A stretch of 64,000 bases of DNA from Gorsachius magnificus. Lineage: Eukaryota; Chordata; Aves; Pelecaniformes; Ardeidae. The notes below the pieces were generated by a model. The model saw only the letters and a list, made by a program, of their open reading frames with translations, had not been told where the DNA came from and ran no database searches. Both the position numbers and the translations under genes were made by a program. The stretch covers positions 14,551,507 to 14,615,506 of the forward strand of contig CM067086.1 of assembly GCA_034008185.1 (NCBI GenBank), read 5' to 3'. Shown piece by piece: positions 39,201-51,534 of this stretch. The stretch's first letter is position 1. Each line of letters opens with the position of its first letter.

Positions 39201-42200
39201 AAAAAATAAGTAAAAAAGAAGTAAAATTTTCTATCCCTCCCTATGAATTTGGTTAGATTAAAAGTGAGCATGATTTGTGTGTAAAGGAAAGGTACAGTCT
39301 ACCTAAATTAGAGCTTTGGTGAATTATTACCAGAAAGGTTATTTTAATCTGTAGTGGTTGATCTACAAATGGCAAATATTGCTTTGGAGAAAGTAGTTTA
39401 TCATGGGCCGTAAAGCTAGAATGGTAGTGCTACACTCACAGTCATGGGGTTATCTTAAAGGGTCTTTTTCTTATGATTTGGCTTAATATAGAAGCCAATA
39501 GGACTACTCACAGATGTAAGAATAATTCATGCCAATTAGAAACTGCAAGCATAATCCATATCTTCATGTGCGGTGCTGGTGACAATGACATAAAACAATA
39601 CTTAAAGAAAAGTATTTGATACTTCAGGTTGCAGAGTTATACATTACACAAAATTATTTCTTGGATGCAATACTTTTTTCTCTTGTGAGAACTCCTGAGT
39701 TCACAAGATGATGTCTGTGGTGTTTCTGAATTAATCACATTAGCAGTTATTACATTATCAGTAAGGATTTGGCCTATTGCTTTAGAAAGTTCCTCAAACA
39801 TCTTGAGAAGTTGACTTTTAATTGAAAACCAGGAAGCAAATCATACATATGACTTCAACATCTTTTAAAATCCAAATTATTCTTAGATAGATAATCTTTA
39901 TCCATCCAGGACATACCTCAGTTAGCTTCAAAGGATCAACTTCTGTATGTGTTATTCAAATGATTGTATGATTAACGCTTAAATTAGATGTTTGGGAATG
40001 CAATGTATTGCAACCCCCAGCCCCTCGGTGTATTTGGGCTAAGAATAAAGGGTGTAGATTTTCTTAAAGCACATTTTGAAGTGTTTTCCTCAACACTTGC
40101 ACAGCTCCAGACTATAAACTGTTTAGACGGCCTTTCAGAATTTATTTACAAACAGTAGAGAGTACAGCAGAAGCAGTCATACATGATCACTGCAGACGAG
40201 TTATTAATGTTAATATTTACTAAACAATACTACCTAAAACAGAGAGATTATGAGCTTAATTTAGAAAGATATTTGGCCTGTAGCACACCACATCCAGTAC
40301 CCCCAGCAGAGGCACAGAAACATGGCACAGCAGATAACAGCTCCCTTTAGTCTCCCCGAGAAAGGCTAGGACTACACAAGCAATTAGTGCTATTTCTGTC
40401 GAAGCAGAAGACGTACCCTGAAAGAAAATTCCTATGAAATGAAAATAACAAACATAACTTAAAATATACATAGGAAATGTTGGCCCAGTTCCTCAGAGAC
40501 ATAAGTAAAAACAACTTTAAACACAAGTGGAGCTGTTTATCAGTGGAGAGATTTTAAAAAATGGCATAAAGGCAGTCAGCCGTTGCTGCGATGATACAAA
40601 AGCCTTTCTCTGCAATACTATACTCTTCAAGTGAGTTCAGAACATGGTCAGGCTGATTTGAAAATACATATTTTTAGTTAAGTACCCTGCTACAGTTTCT
40701 TAGAATGGCACTTCCTCTGGTTGCTTTCAATCTATTAATTGCAAACAGATACTTCCTGTCAAAACAACTTTTTCTTTAGAAGACACTAACAAAGTGAGAA
40801 CCCATATAGTTTCCACAGGAGGTGTAGTTATGATCTTCTCCAAGTCCCAGGAGACCAGAATATTCCTCCTACTGTGGTGAAAATTCTGTACGTAGGGTGA
40901 AAAGGAAAAGCAGCTGCCTGGGTCACTGATACCTATGAGCCACAGAGTGAAAATTCTGATTGGTTTTCTTCATACCAGGAGGTAGTAGTGGAGTTTTGCT
41001 AAAGGGTGTTTGTTGGTGATACATAAAACCTGCAATTCCACCAAGGAGATGATATATCCACTCCCCAGAGCTTTTGAGACTCCCAAAAAACAGCTTCTAA
41101 CCTAAGTACATTTGTGGGCTTACATCTTCTGAACTGTAAGGTAGAGCCATGGGTGCCTGCCACAGCTGGTAAAAATGTTGCTTCAATTTCGATTGCTTCT
41201 CTGTGCCCACGTTTGCTTTGCAAGCCTGCTGTGTCCCTTTTGCCTTCTTCACACACCCTTCCAAGGACAGCTGTAAGAAAACACAATAGGTGATTCTCTT
41301 GGTGAGAAACGGGCAGAGTTGTTGGAGAGCTGTAGCTTATTTCTGAATAATTACTGTGCTTGATTTGCCACTGTGCTAGGTTTTGTGCTGGCAGGGCACC
41401 TGTGACAGGTCAGGGGATCATGCCTCTTCCCTGAATTTTGAAAACCTAAAATTGATTAGCGTCCCTCTTGTACAAGCGTGAATGGGTTGATATTAGCATA
41501 GGCAATGGCATCAGGATGCAGGGTCTTATACTGTTTCTGTTTGCATACAAACAATTATGCTAAGCTTGAAGGGCAAAACTATTTAACAGTCAAAACAAAC
41601 AGGTAAGTACAGAACAAGTAAAACAACAAACAAATGTATCAGAAGAAGTACTAACTTCCATATAAAAGAATTATACACGTATACAAATGATTTATCACTT
41701 ACAGATTACTTTGACTTGGATCCAAGTGAAAACACTGTAAACCTTTTACTAATATATTCCTGTCTGAATCTTCCTGTTTAGTTTTGTTTCAAACTCCCTT
41801 TTCCAAGCCTTGAATAGTGTATTTGAGATGGCTGGTTTGTTAATGTTTTATCATGGTAGCTAAAATAAATTCTGATCCCTTCCTGTGATGTGAAGAGAAA
41901 ATTGTACGCATTCTTAAAAATCAACCTTTTGCATATAGCTTTATATAATTTCTATTTAATGGACAGCGTGATTAAATGTTCAAAAGAACCTCATCACTGA
42001 AATAACACTGGTTTATTATTGGTTGGACTGGAAATCTTTCATGTGGTGTTTACTCAGATCACCTTTCTCTTTGTGTTGGTCAATAGTCTGTCTCTTAAAA
42101 CTGAAATGCTGGTCTGATAACTGTAATCCCACCTTTTAACTTTGATAATTCTTTAAAGCTCGAGAGATAAAGATGCTGGAGAATCTCTTGAACACTGCAA

Positions 42201-42750
42201 AGATTATTTGCAAGATTAAGTTGACCATGTACACCTTAGCTTAAAAAGTTTTATATTCTCCTGTAGAAATGTTGAGGAGGTAGTAAAGGAGTTGTTCTAA
42301 CATATGTTTTTTGAACAATGGATGTTATGAGATAGAATTACAGCCAATGAAAAACAGTTTGCATAAACATACTGATTTTTTAAAGTTTAAAAAAATATTT
42401 TAAATGTTTAGCCAATGAAGGTGCGTGCTCTGGATTTCAGAGATTTTTAAGTAGCAGGTTGGAGTAAGCAGTTGTTAAAATATACAACTTTGAAAACAAG
42501 TTAGAAACCACTTCAGATCTGTTTACATCCATTTTTTCTTTTCTCTTGCTGGCTGCTACCAATGTGAAATAGTATTTGGTGGCAAAAAATAATGCAAATT
42601 CTGACATAATCCAGAAGGAAGATCTGACAGAGATAACTGATAGAAATGAAAGCTCTGCTGATATGGCTGTCTGCTCAGTACTTCTGAAAAGCTGTACAAT
42701 GCAGATACAAAGAAATCAGCATAAAGGCTGAATTCTGAGTTTAATAATGA

Positions 42751-42769
42751 ACACACACACACACACACA
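42751..42769 (+). repeat. (AC)n microsatellite
   Basis: About nine AC units, about 70 bp upstream of a CR1 3' end. Confidence 0.92.
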
Positions 42770-42837
42770 AAATCTCTCTTGGGGGGCCATAATGGCTTTA
42801 AAGGTCAGCCTCAGTTTAGGAAGATGGTCAGTCCTGG

Positions 42838-42935
42838 CTAAGCAGCTCTAGATCGACCTGCTTGAGCAGAGGGGTGGACCAGATGACCTCCAGAGGTCGC
42901 TTCCAACCTCAACCACCCTCTGATTCTGTGAAGAC
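42838..42935 (+). mobile_element. CR1 LINE 3' end, truncated
   Basis: Contains the conserved CR1 3' segment: 'gcttgagcagaggggtggac', 'cagatgacctccagaggtc', 'ttccaacctcaacca', and a terminal 'ctgattctgtg' resembling the short CR1 end repeat. CR1 copies are normally 5'-truncated, as here; the left limit is approximate. Confidence 0.82.
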
Positions 42936-43759
42936 CAAAATATTACTGGGATGTGAGTTGAAATGTTCTATATATAAAACCAGCCACTCAGTAGACATGT
43001 CCTCAGATTAATTTGGTCATTTTTTACTATCGTATTTACCTGCCCAATAAACCTGTACTATCATTTTATAGTTGATCATGTAGAGGAAACTTACCCAAAG
43101 CAAGACCATTAGTTCAGCCTTTCAAAATAAAGAGATGGGTTGGTTTGTTTTTAAAAATCCATTTATAAATGGCTGTAAAGCATAAAAAAGTCATTGGCCC
43201 AGGATGTTCTGAGAATGTCACAGAATGCTGTGTCTTTGCCTCTCTAGCACCGAGCTGTAGACCAAACACTTGTGTGCTGAGCACTATGAGTTTTTAGCAA
43301 AAACCAGCCAAAAAACAAAAGGGGAAAACAGTAGGAGAGGACCTTATATATTTATTTTCAGGAAATTTTCTGACCTCGGTTGTGTTAATTAGTAGTTCCA
43401 GAAGAAAAACATTCCATTCTTTGATTCTAATCCTTCACCTTGGAGATTATTGTTATTTCCACACAACAGTCTTTGTTCGTTCATTGATGTATACCTACAG
43501 TGTAGTTCTTTTTCCTTAGTATTTTTAAATCCAGATTGTCTAAGAGAATACACATTATGCCAATGCCATCAATAATCTCTGTTTTGTAAGCATTAACTTT
43601 GCACATTCTCATGAAAATCCTTGCATGATTTCTGCCATGGAAATTTCAACTTAAACTGCATGGCTCTTCTAAGGCAGGGATTTGTTATGATTCTGGAGTG
43701 TAAAATTCAACAAGCACGTTGTAATTTAGTTAACTGTTTTTAAAGATACTCAAGTTTTT

Positions 43760-43780
43760 GAACTGTGAGTGCTTAAATTC
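43760..43780 (+). repeat. Direct repeat copy 1 (21 bp)
   Basis: Begins gaactgtgagtg; matches 44,628-44,648 at 20 of 21 positions, with weaker similarity over about 15 bp to the left. Confidence 0.8.
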
Positions 43781-44627
43781 CTGAGTTCCTGATATCACTG
43801 CTGATACCAAGTGAAATTACTTAAGCCCAGAGAAGGGCCTTTGAATTCAGAGACTACGCGACCAGAATTTAGCCTTTTGACAGGAGAAGGGAACGTTTAA
43901 AACATGCTTACACTGGGATGGCAACATGAACAGTATAATAAGCACAGCCTCTAAAGCAGCATCTGCATAAGCTGTAAATCTGGTGGTGGAAGACTCAGCA
44001 AAGGCTGAGAAGTTGAACACTTCTCTGAATTAGCTGGAGCAGGGGAGGAATCCAGTCGGTCATGAACCCGTCTCTGTTTCTCCTTGCCACTCCAGAAGTC
44101 TCTTAAAGTAAGTACTCTGTGACAAGCTCTCCCTTTGTCTGGGTTTTCATTTGTTGGGGGAATAAAGATAAAATTCTATTTAACTCTTAGTCTTGGGTGG
44201 ATAATAGATTCCTTTCTTTTTCTTTGTTTGGGGGGATTTTTTATTTAAGGAACACCTTTGTTCCTCTCCTAAAATTCCAAATTATTTTCAGGGATGAATG
44301 TGAAAAAAAAAAATTGTTCCTACTGCACTGAAGGGTTTTCCCCCCTGAGTATCCCGAAGACAGGAGACAAAATACAGCAATTCTTTCTGAAAAAACAAAT
44401 GCTGACTCTCAGCAGAGCACGAACTAGGCTTCATCAATCAGGAGACTACAAGCAACAGCATGAGGCTTACACAAACAGTCACATATGCTTGCACCCATAC
44501 CCTGTGCTTATCTCCCCACACCAAAAATTTGCTGCAAAACTTTTCTATCATTCAATTATCCACTTGCTTTTTTAGAAAACATTTCTGTACAGCCTGTAGT
44601 ACTTTTGTAAAAGAGATTCAATTTTGT

Positions 44628-44648
44628 GAACTGTGAGTGTTTAAATTC
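44628..44648 (+). repeat. Direct repeat copy 2 (21 bp)
   Basis: Second copy, 868 bp downstream of the first, differing by one C/T. Confidence 0.8.
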
Positions 44649-46439
44649 ATGCAAAATTAAGTAAGAAAAGGGATTTTTACAGTGATGTAGCTTCACTCTG
44701 GTATTGCTCAACAAAGTGAAATGAGGACTTAGCCTCTGTAATGATATATAGTATTTACTTTAGTGCCATATGTAGGTGTGGCTATCAGGAAAAACGAAGG
44801 GAGAAATTGTTGCAACATCTTTTTCCTTTTACAAAGTGCAATTAAGAGTGATGTTATTTGTAATTATTTGAGACCGAGATTTTTCAAAGCTGCTCAACAT
44901 TAGCTTTCTATTTACCCTGCAGCAGCTTTTTCTTCCCCTGAGAAATGCAGCTGAATCTCAGTATAGTGCTATGGCAGTACAAAGTGATTAGAAAATCCTT
45001 GCAGCTGGTAGAGAAGGGAGCAGACACTCCCTAAAATCTCCCTTATGTGGTTTTATTAATGGTCATGCTCAATAAATGACCTCATCACATAGTGCATATT
45101 GAGAGTGAGGAGGTTTACTGGGAACTAGAGGTGTTCTTAGTGGCCTATATGCACTTTGCAGAGACAGCAGTGATTTAAGCCCTTAGGATTCCTAACACTG
45201 CATCAAGGACTGCTCTGCGTGACAGAACAGCCCACAGTCCGGGAGCAGAAAAGTAAGTTAAATCTGTTACTCCTGTGGGCAAGTCAGTACTGTGTTTTCA
45301 AGAAGTATTGCAGCAGTAGAGTCAGGCTGCTACTAAATCCTGAGCCTGCTCGTCCATGCAGAGGCAGTCTCAGCTGTGTCTGTCACCCTGAGGTAGGAGC
45401 CAGGCCTTTTCAACTCAAGTGCTAGCTTCTCTCAGTTCAGCTAGCGGTGCCTGTGATACCCGAGTGAGAACAGCAGGGTGAGATCCAGTTGTAGGTAAAA
45501 CAATACTATTATTTGTGTTTTTAATGGGCTGTCTTATGGCACTTGACAGTAAATATGATAAAGAAAGAAAGAGCGACAAAGAGCAGCTATAGCCAGTTCC
45601 CTGTAGTTTTGGTTTTCAAAATACTTGTATTGTTTCTTTGGCAAAAAGTGGGGGAGTGGTAGCAGCACTGAATGAGAGGGAGAACTTAGCCTGAAGTAGA
45701 GTTTCCTTTTGCCAAGAGCAAAGAAATTATAAAAACAAATTCTTGGCTGAAAACTTAAAAGGATAGGTTTGGAATGTTATCTTAAAGGATGTTACAATCC
45801 TGGAGCTTCCAGTCATACCCCAGATAAAGCACTTTGTTTATACGTTACCCCATTTCACATACAATGGCTTCTATGGTAGATGGGCAATAAGTATTCATCC
45901 TGGGTTTGGATGACAATATAATTTAATTAGAGGTTTGCTTTTTTTTCTTTCTATAATCTGCTTTTTTTTTTACATCACACACATGATCTACATTTTTGCA
46001 GCAATTACTAATTAAACTCTTCAGACAAATTTTATATTGTAGTTCTAGGATTTATTCCCTTTCAAGTGTGAAGGCTGAGGAAGCCACGAGAAGCAGTAGA
46101 AATATATAATATTTACATCAGTGTGACCTGGAGCAGAAAACAGAAGGCAGTTTTTAGTAACGCCTTTTACCATCCACCTTAGACACTGATTTTAGTTTTT
46201 ATCTTTGTGGGGGTTTTTGAAGAAAATGAGACTCTTAGAGTTGTCAGGATTAAATTCATGTTTTTATACTGATTAATTATCTAAAATGTGACATTTCCAG
46301 AAATACGCATACCTTCATGACTGAGAGAGATCACAGTTTGAACAGTATTTGGCATAACCAGTAGTTAGTTGAAAACCTCACTGCCTTACAGCAAGTGCTG
46401 AACACCTATCTTTATAATTGAAAACAAATCACAAAGGGT

Positions 46440-46555
46440 CAAATTTTGGGCTTGTGGGCTTAGGTCATGCAAAGAGAGCACAGTTCTGTCTTCCACTGAG
46501 GTTGATAGCAAAATTCCTGTTGACTACACCAGCAGCAGGATTTCACTCTATACGG
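46440..46555 (+). repeat. Degraded old interspersed repeat ('gtcaatgg' type)
   Basis: 'gggtcaaattttgggct', then 'ccactgaggttgatagcaaa', 'attcctgttgactacac' and 'caggatttcactct' follow the order of a common sauropsid repeat pattern (ccattgaagtcaatggcaaa ... ccaggatttcaccc). Family not assigned. Confidence 0.45.
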
Positions 46556-49104
46556 TGAAGCGTGGGAGAGTTGCAGAAGCTCTGTAAATGTTTTGAAACA
46601 CGGTGCTAACTTTGGTTCTCCTCGGTGCTAAGGAAATAACTAGTTTTCTCCCTGGAATGCATGGCACTTTCGTTCCTTTTAATTCTGCTTGGTGATTCGC
46701 TATTACTTATGCCTAACAGTGTTGAGGGACTACAAAACAGGTGTGGTCTTTTAAAATAAACTTGTATTGTTTTTGTGGGATCCACTTGATGCTTCACACT
46801 TTTGCTTTAGCAGTAAAAGTGACTTGTGCTGACAGCCGGAGTAATTGCTCTGTGTGGACTAAAACTGACTGTCTTTGTTTTCTCGCTCCAGTTCTAAAAT
46901 TTAAGTGGATTCTTGCAGATCTAAGCTGAAATACATAGATAAATTTTTGCTATATGCAGTAAAAATGGTTTATATGTTTTTCTGATGCTTAAATGTACAG
47001 AAGACACATGTAACCATTATTGAAAGGTAAAAAAGAGAATGGGGCAGATCTGGAGGCAATGAATTTTATTTTTATATCCTGTTCTTTCTCATTGTTTGTT
47101 TTTTTTTTTAAGCTCTTCTAGTGCTTTTTCCAATTCCCTGTGAAATTAACGAGAGCCAGATGAAGTCCCAAGAGGCTTTAGTAGACATTAAAAAAGATGA
47201 AACAGTCTTTTCTTCAAGAGGTGACAGAGCTCTAACTTTAAAATGTGTCCTGCTGAAGGGCATTAGGAACCATCTTCTGGTGCAGCCAGTAGGTACTCGC
47301 TCTGTAGGTAGAGCTTTAAGCAATAAATGATGCTCCTGTCACTACATCTGTCACAATTTCTGCCTGTTTCTACATTTGAACATTGTTAGAAAGCATGGCA
47401 AAGACATGAAGCTGGCCAGATTTGTACTGAATGCCATTGGAGATAAGTAATGGAACGGGTGTTTTCATAATGGCCTACTTACTTTTGAAATCAGCAAACC
47501 AACACACTTTGAAGGTCAGGTAGAGGAAGAGATGGCAGTACATCATCTTGTGAATCTTCTTATCTCACTGGTCATTTTTGTCAAGTAATTACAAGCTGGC
47601 TACTACAAAAGTTCTGGGTTTTGGTTTTTGGCTTCTTTTTCTACAATGCTGTCTCAGAAAGTAAGAGGAGGATCTGTTTTTAATGCTGCATACTTGAGGA
47701 AGATAGAGATGCTATTTAAGCTTTGTGCTGTTTGGCAGTAAGAATGAGTCTCAAGACTCTCTTGCACTAGTTCAGTTATTAGCTATAGGATTAGTTGTAT
47801 CTCTAAGAATCACAGTGGGTAGCGGCTCAGGGGGAATTTTCCTCAGAAGTTCCCTGGCATCCCTTTGCTCATATTGCCATCAGCACAAGCAGGCTTTGGC
47901 CAAAGTTAGAAGCATGAGAAAAGCTGGAGAGACAGAAAAACATACAGTAACTTAAGTGACTCGTGGCTTTTGGGCTGTCATTACCGATCCTATTAAAACG
48001 CTACAAGAAACTCAACTGCATGTGATAACTTCCATCACTTGACAAAATTACCAGATTCTGTTACACCTGGTTGTGGTAGGAGTTGAAGAGATCCTGAGAT
48101 GGGATCAAGTTGCATGTCAGCTATGCCCAGTATATGTAGGGTTGCACAGCCAGAAAAAGAAATGTGTGTTCCTAACTGTGACCTGTTTAATTTTTGTGTC
48201 CTATGATGCCAGCTGTCATTAGAAGACATTTAAAGAATCTTTGTTCAATGTCCATCCTTTCATACAAAGCAGCGTTATTTTGTGAAACAGTATCTAGCTG
48301 AGCCATATACATGGGGGGGTGAATGCTTTTGCCCAGAATGTAGCAAAGCTTGTGATCAGCGTAAATGGAAAAACCCACATTCTTGCTGCCTGCTGGAATG
48401 CACAGCTGCATTCCCGGAAGAACCAGCCAGTCCAAGACCTTCTCCTGTCTTTTCTTCTTTTGTTTGGCCTTGAGTTAGGTGACTACTGTTTGGTTGTTTG
48501 TTTATTTCATGTACAAGACTACATATCTGTTGTCATGCATGTGTGCGCTGGTTTTTTGCCAGAGGAAGTGGTTCCTTTCTGGCACTTAACAAGAAACAAG
48601 AAAACAGTGTTTCCTCTGTGTGTTAAATCCCTCAACAGAAACAGGCAGCTCATTGCTAAATGAAATACATGTTAATTTAAATATCCACCATCTGCACAGT
48701 ACATGCAAGTTGTATTCTGTGGAGTCTGATATAAACATTGTTTTCCTGGACCAGCACAATAGCTTTGATTCAAGACTAAATCCTTGGGCTGTTTGTTAAG
48801 TTTACAACTACCAGAACGATCTGGCTCTGAAAGGAGTGAATAATGTTGTGGGTAGCTGATCTTCCCTGACTGATGTTAGTGTGGAGGTTCACTTGTAGCA
48901 GGGCAGGGGATCAGCAAGGTATAGCAGACCAAAGGGGCAAAGAAAATTAGTATTTGTGAAAGGATTTAGAGCACAACTGAATGCTGCACAGTGACTAAAG
49001 GCTACATCCAGATGATGATATCTGGAACAGAATAAGGATCCAAAATCCTGGGCTGCACCCAGTGGCCCTCCTAGCTCCTATTCAGGTGTTGCTACTGTTT
49101 GCAC

Positions 49105-49145
49105 AAGTCAGCGTTGTCAATGGAGCTGTAGAATTTTGCTCTGTC
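49105..49145 (+). repeat. Fragment of the same type of old repeat
   Basis: 'agtcagcgttgtcaatgg' followed by 'agctgtagaattttgctct'. Short; assigned by resemblance to the other two copies. Confidence 0.3.
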
Positions 49146-50570
49146 TGCTATCGGTACTTTTTTGAAATTATTCATAAAACTAGAGTTAGGGTATGTTAAA
49201 AAAAGTTTATTGTAGCTGTCATATTTTCCCCTTTAAGCAGATAAATTTGTCATTCTTTCCAAATTAAAAGAACTGCAAACAGAGGAAGAAGTCTATATTC
49301 TAGTGCACTGTGCTGTCAGCCACAGAAATTAGTTTTCAGTTACATTGTTTAAATTGCAGAGAAACACTGATTTATCTGAAGTAAGGTAATTTTATAGATC
49401 CATAAAATCTGCATTTTCTCTCATGTTCCTCTCCCCCCAATTTTAGACGTCCAGAGAAAACCTAAAACTGTAAAATAAATCTTCAAATGCTGCAGAAGAC
49501 TGAGCACAGCTTTTACTACATACCTTTGCAATTAGAACTAATTTACTGCCCTGTGAGATGGGGGGAAATCTACAAGGTACTTCTTGGATAAATATACCTC
49601 AGTAAGAAAAGCATAGCTGCTCTGTAAAAGTTATCTGCTTGTATTCAACAAGTATCAGGGTCATTCTTACAGCTACATACCGCAGAGCGTTAATTAATGG
49701 GGCTGCAGCTGGTGGTACCACTTTGGCTGCTTCAGCCCAGCCTCTTATTCCATATTTCTCAGGTTCCTATGACCAGTCTTGGACCATATCCCATCATTTT
49801 TTCCCCCCAAAGTACAAAAAGTACTTAAGTCTCTATTGGAAAACTGCCAGGCTTTCATAAAAAGAACAGAGCTGTTGTTTCTTTGCTATTTTTATCTTCT
49901 CTGCCAAAAAAGACACCATGTTGCATTGGCAGTTGTGTATTTTAAATTGCCTTCTATGTTGAGCTTCTCAGGTCAAACCCCAGGCTTTCTACAGTCAGTG
50001 GATGTCCAGCACACTGCTGACTCTTGCTCCACTGTACATCTTGTGGGACTGAATTACTTTATGCAATGATGCCTGCATGCAGCAGGACTGCACTTCTCAG
50101 TTTCCAAAGTGTCAGGAGGCACACAAGTTTGTAAAAGAGCTGGTGGGGCAGGTGTATGGAAGAGCATGTGAGCCTGTGGTTAAAAAGCTGTCTCCAGTCA
50201 TGATGCCTTTTGCATGGGTGCAGTCATGATTACATTTGGCCAAGTGGCAAAATTCCCCAACCTTACTGGGTATAAGGATCTCATGTCTGAGAGACTGTAA
50301 CGGGTACAGAGCGGTTCTGGGCTCCTGTGGTTTGTGAGAGGGAGCATCCTGCCATGAAAGCCGAGTCACTTCATCCCCACTGTGTAGGGTTTTATTCCTC
50401 AGGAGTTCTTGAAACCAAAACAGAAAGGAAAAAGTCTATCCTCATCATTTCAAGTCCCTTCAGCCATTGTAATGAAACTTGAATTTTAGGAAAAAAGCAA
50501 AACCATAAGGAATAAAACTCAGAAGTAATATAAAAGCTCTTTCCTATCTGTAGGTTGGCAGTTTGTTTTT

Positions 50571-50588
50571 AAAAAAAAAAAAAAAAAA
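50571..50588 (+). repeat. A18 homopolymer
   Basis: Eighteen A in a row preceded by TTTTT. No retrocopied gene was recognised upstream of it. Confidence 0.9.
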
Positions 50589-50903
50589 CACCAAAAAACA
50601 ACCCACTCCAAAACTAGGGTTATATAGAAATTGAAGTGTTCAGCATACTAGAACAAGGTGGTTACTAAGCTCTTTGCAGAGGTACAAGGGGAAAGACCAC
50701 CCAAAGTGCTACACCGTAGTCTAGGGGGTGGTGATTCTCAAGCTTTTTTTACTCTAGAAATGGTCTATGAAAATACTTGATGTTTGTTCCCTGTCCTCTG
50801 AGTGCTGGGGGTGTGGATGAGGCTGCCAAAGGCATGGATTGTTTTAGTACTGGACAAGTACTCTCGTTGCCATCTTTCCTAAACACCTGTTGCATGGCCA
50901 AAG

Positions 50904-50946
50904 CATGGCTACCACCGTCGCTTGGTGGTGGTACATGGCTACCACC
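50904..50946 (+). repeat. 13-bp direct repeats flanking a GGTGGT hairpin
   Basis: catggctaccacc occurs at 50,904-50,916 and 50,934-50,946. The segment between carries ggtggtggta, complementary to taccacc, so the block can fold. Confidence 0.8.
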
Positions 50947-51424
50947 ACACCATTTACAGTTATGTGACATGGTTTGCCACCTGGGGAAGGTCACAGAGTT
51001 GGAAGTGGGATGGAGCGAATGGGAAATAAAAACAAAATTCTAGTTACCTGACAGAGGTGGGACCATAGTGCTGAATGTCCCTACACGAGGCTTTGTGATT
51101 CAGCCTGCAGAACTCCTTCAGAGGATTGCACTACTAATTCTTGAATAAAATTAAGCTTTCTTAAGAGTAGTTTTAGTACACAATCATCATATCAAAGTGA
51201 AGCAGCATATCTCAGTACGTCAGGCAGGCACTTCAGAAAGACATAATTACTGGGATTAAGAAATGGGACGTGCAGTGGCATGCAGCAATTTTTACTTTCC
51301 TCCATTCTGGTAATTTTACATGTTCATAGCAATGCTCCTTTTGTCCTGCTTTGTGCCCTTTTTTTGAATGTTTATAAAAAATTTATACCATGGGAAAGGC
51401 AAATATTTTTGGCATAAATGTAAT

Positions 51425-51530
51425 GAGTAACCTGATCTAGTTAAAGATGTCCCTGCTCACTGCAGGTGGATTAGACTAGATGACCTCTAAAGGTCCCTTC
51501 CAACCCAAAGCATTCTATGATTCTAATGGA
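51425..51530 (+). mobile_element. CR1 LINE 3' end, truncated
   Basis: 'aaagatgtccctgctcac', 'ggattagactagatgacct', 'ctaaaggtcccttccaaccc' and terminal 'cattctatgattcta' follow the CR1 3' consensus closely. It appears younger or better preserved than the copy at 42.8 kb. Confidence 0.88.
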
Positions 51531-51534
51531 ATTT

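Larger units (their letters stand above)
33926..42750. other. Intergenic, AT-rich
   Basis: About 8.8 kb. Contains a MIR 3' half (35,410-35,460) and a 14-bp tandem duplication (36,227-36,254). Slightly richer, CAG-containing sequence lies at 38,640-39,060. No gene supported. Confidence 0.6.
42940..51420. other. Intergenic, AT-rich
   Basis: About 8.5 kb. Seen: a 21-bp direct repeat pair (43,760-43,780 and 44,628-44,648), fragments of an old repeat at 46.4-46.6 and 49.1 kb, an A18 run at 50,571-50,588, and a repeated hairpin motif at 50,904-50,946. No gene supported. Confidence 0.6.

Noticed and set aside
48282..48663. Cys-containing plus open frame resembling a zinc-finger start (CPEC)
   Set aside because: The single CxxC motif lacks the second half of a finger, and the frame is short and overlaps another.
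50571..50588. A18 tract as the tail of a processed pseudogene
   Set aside because: No coding remnant or target-site duplication was recognised around it.
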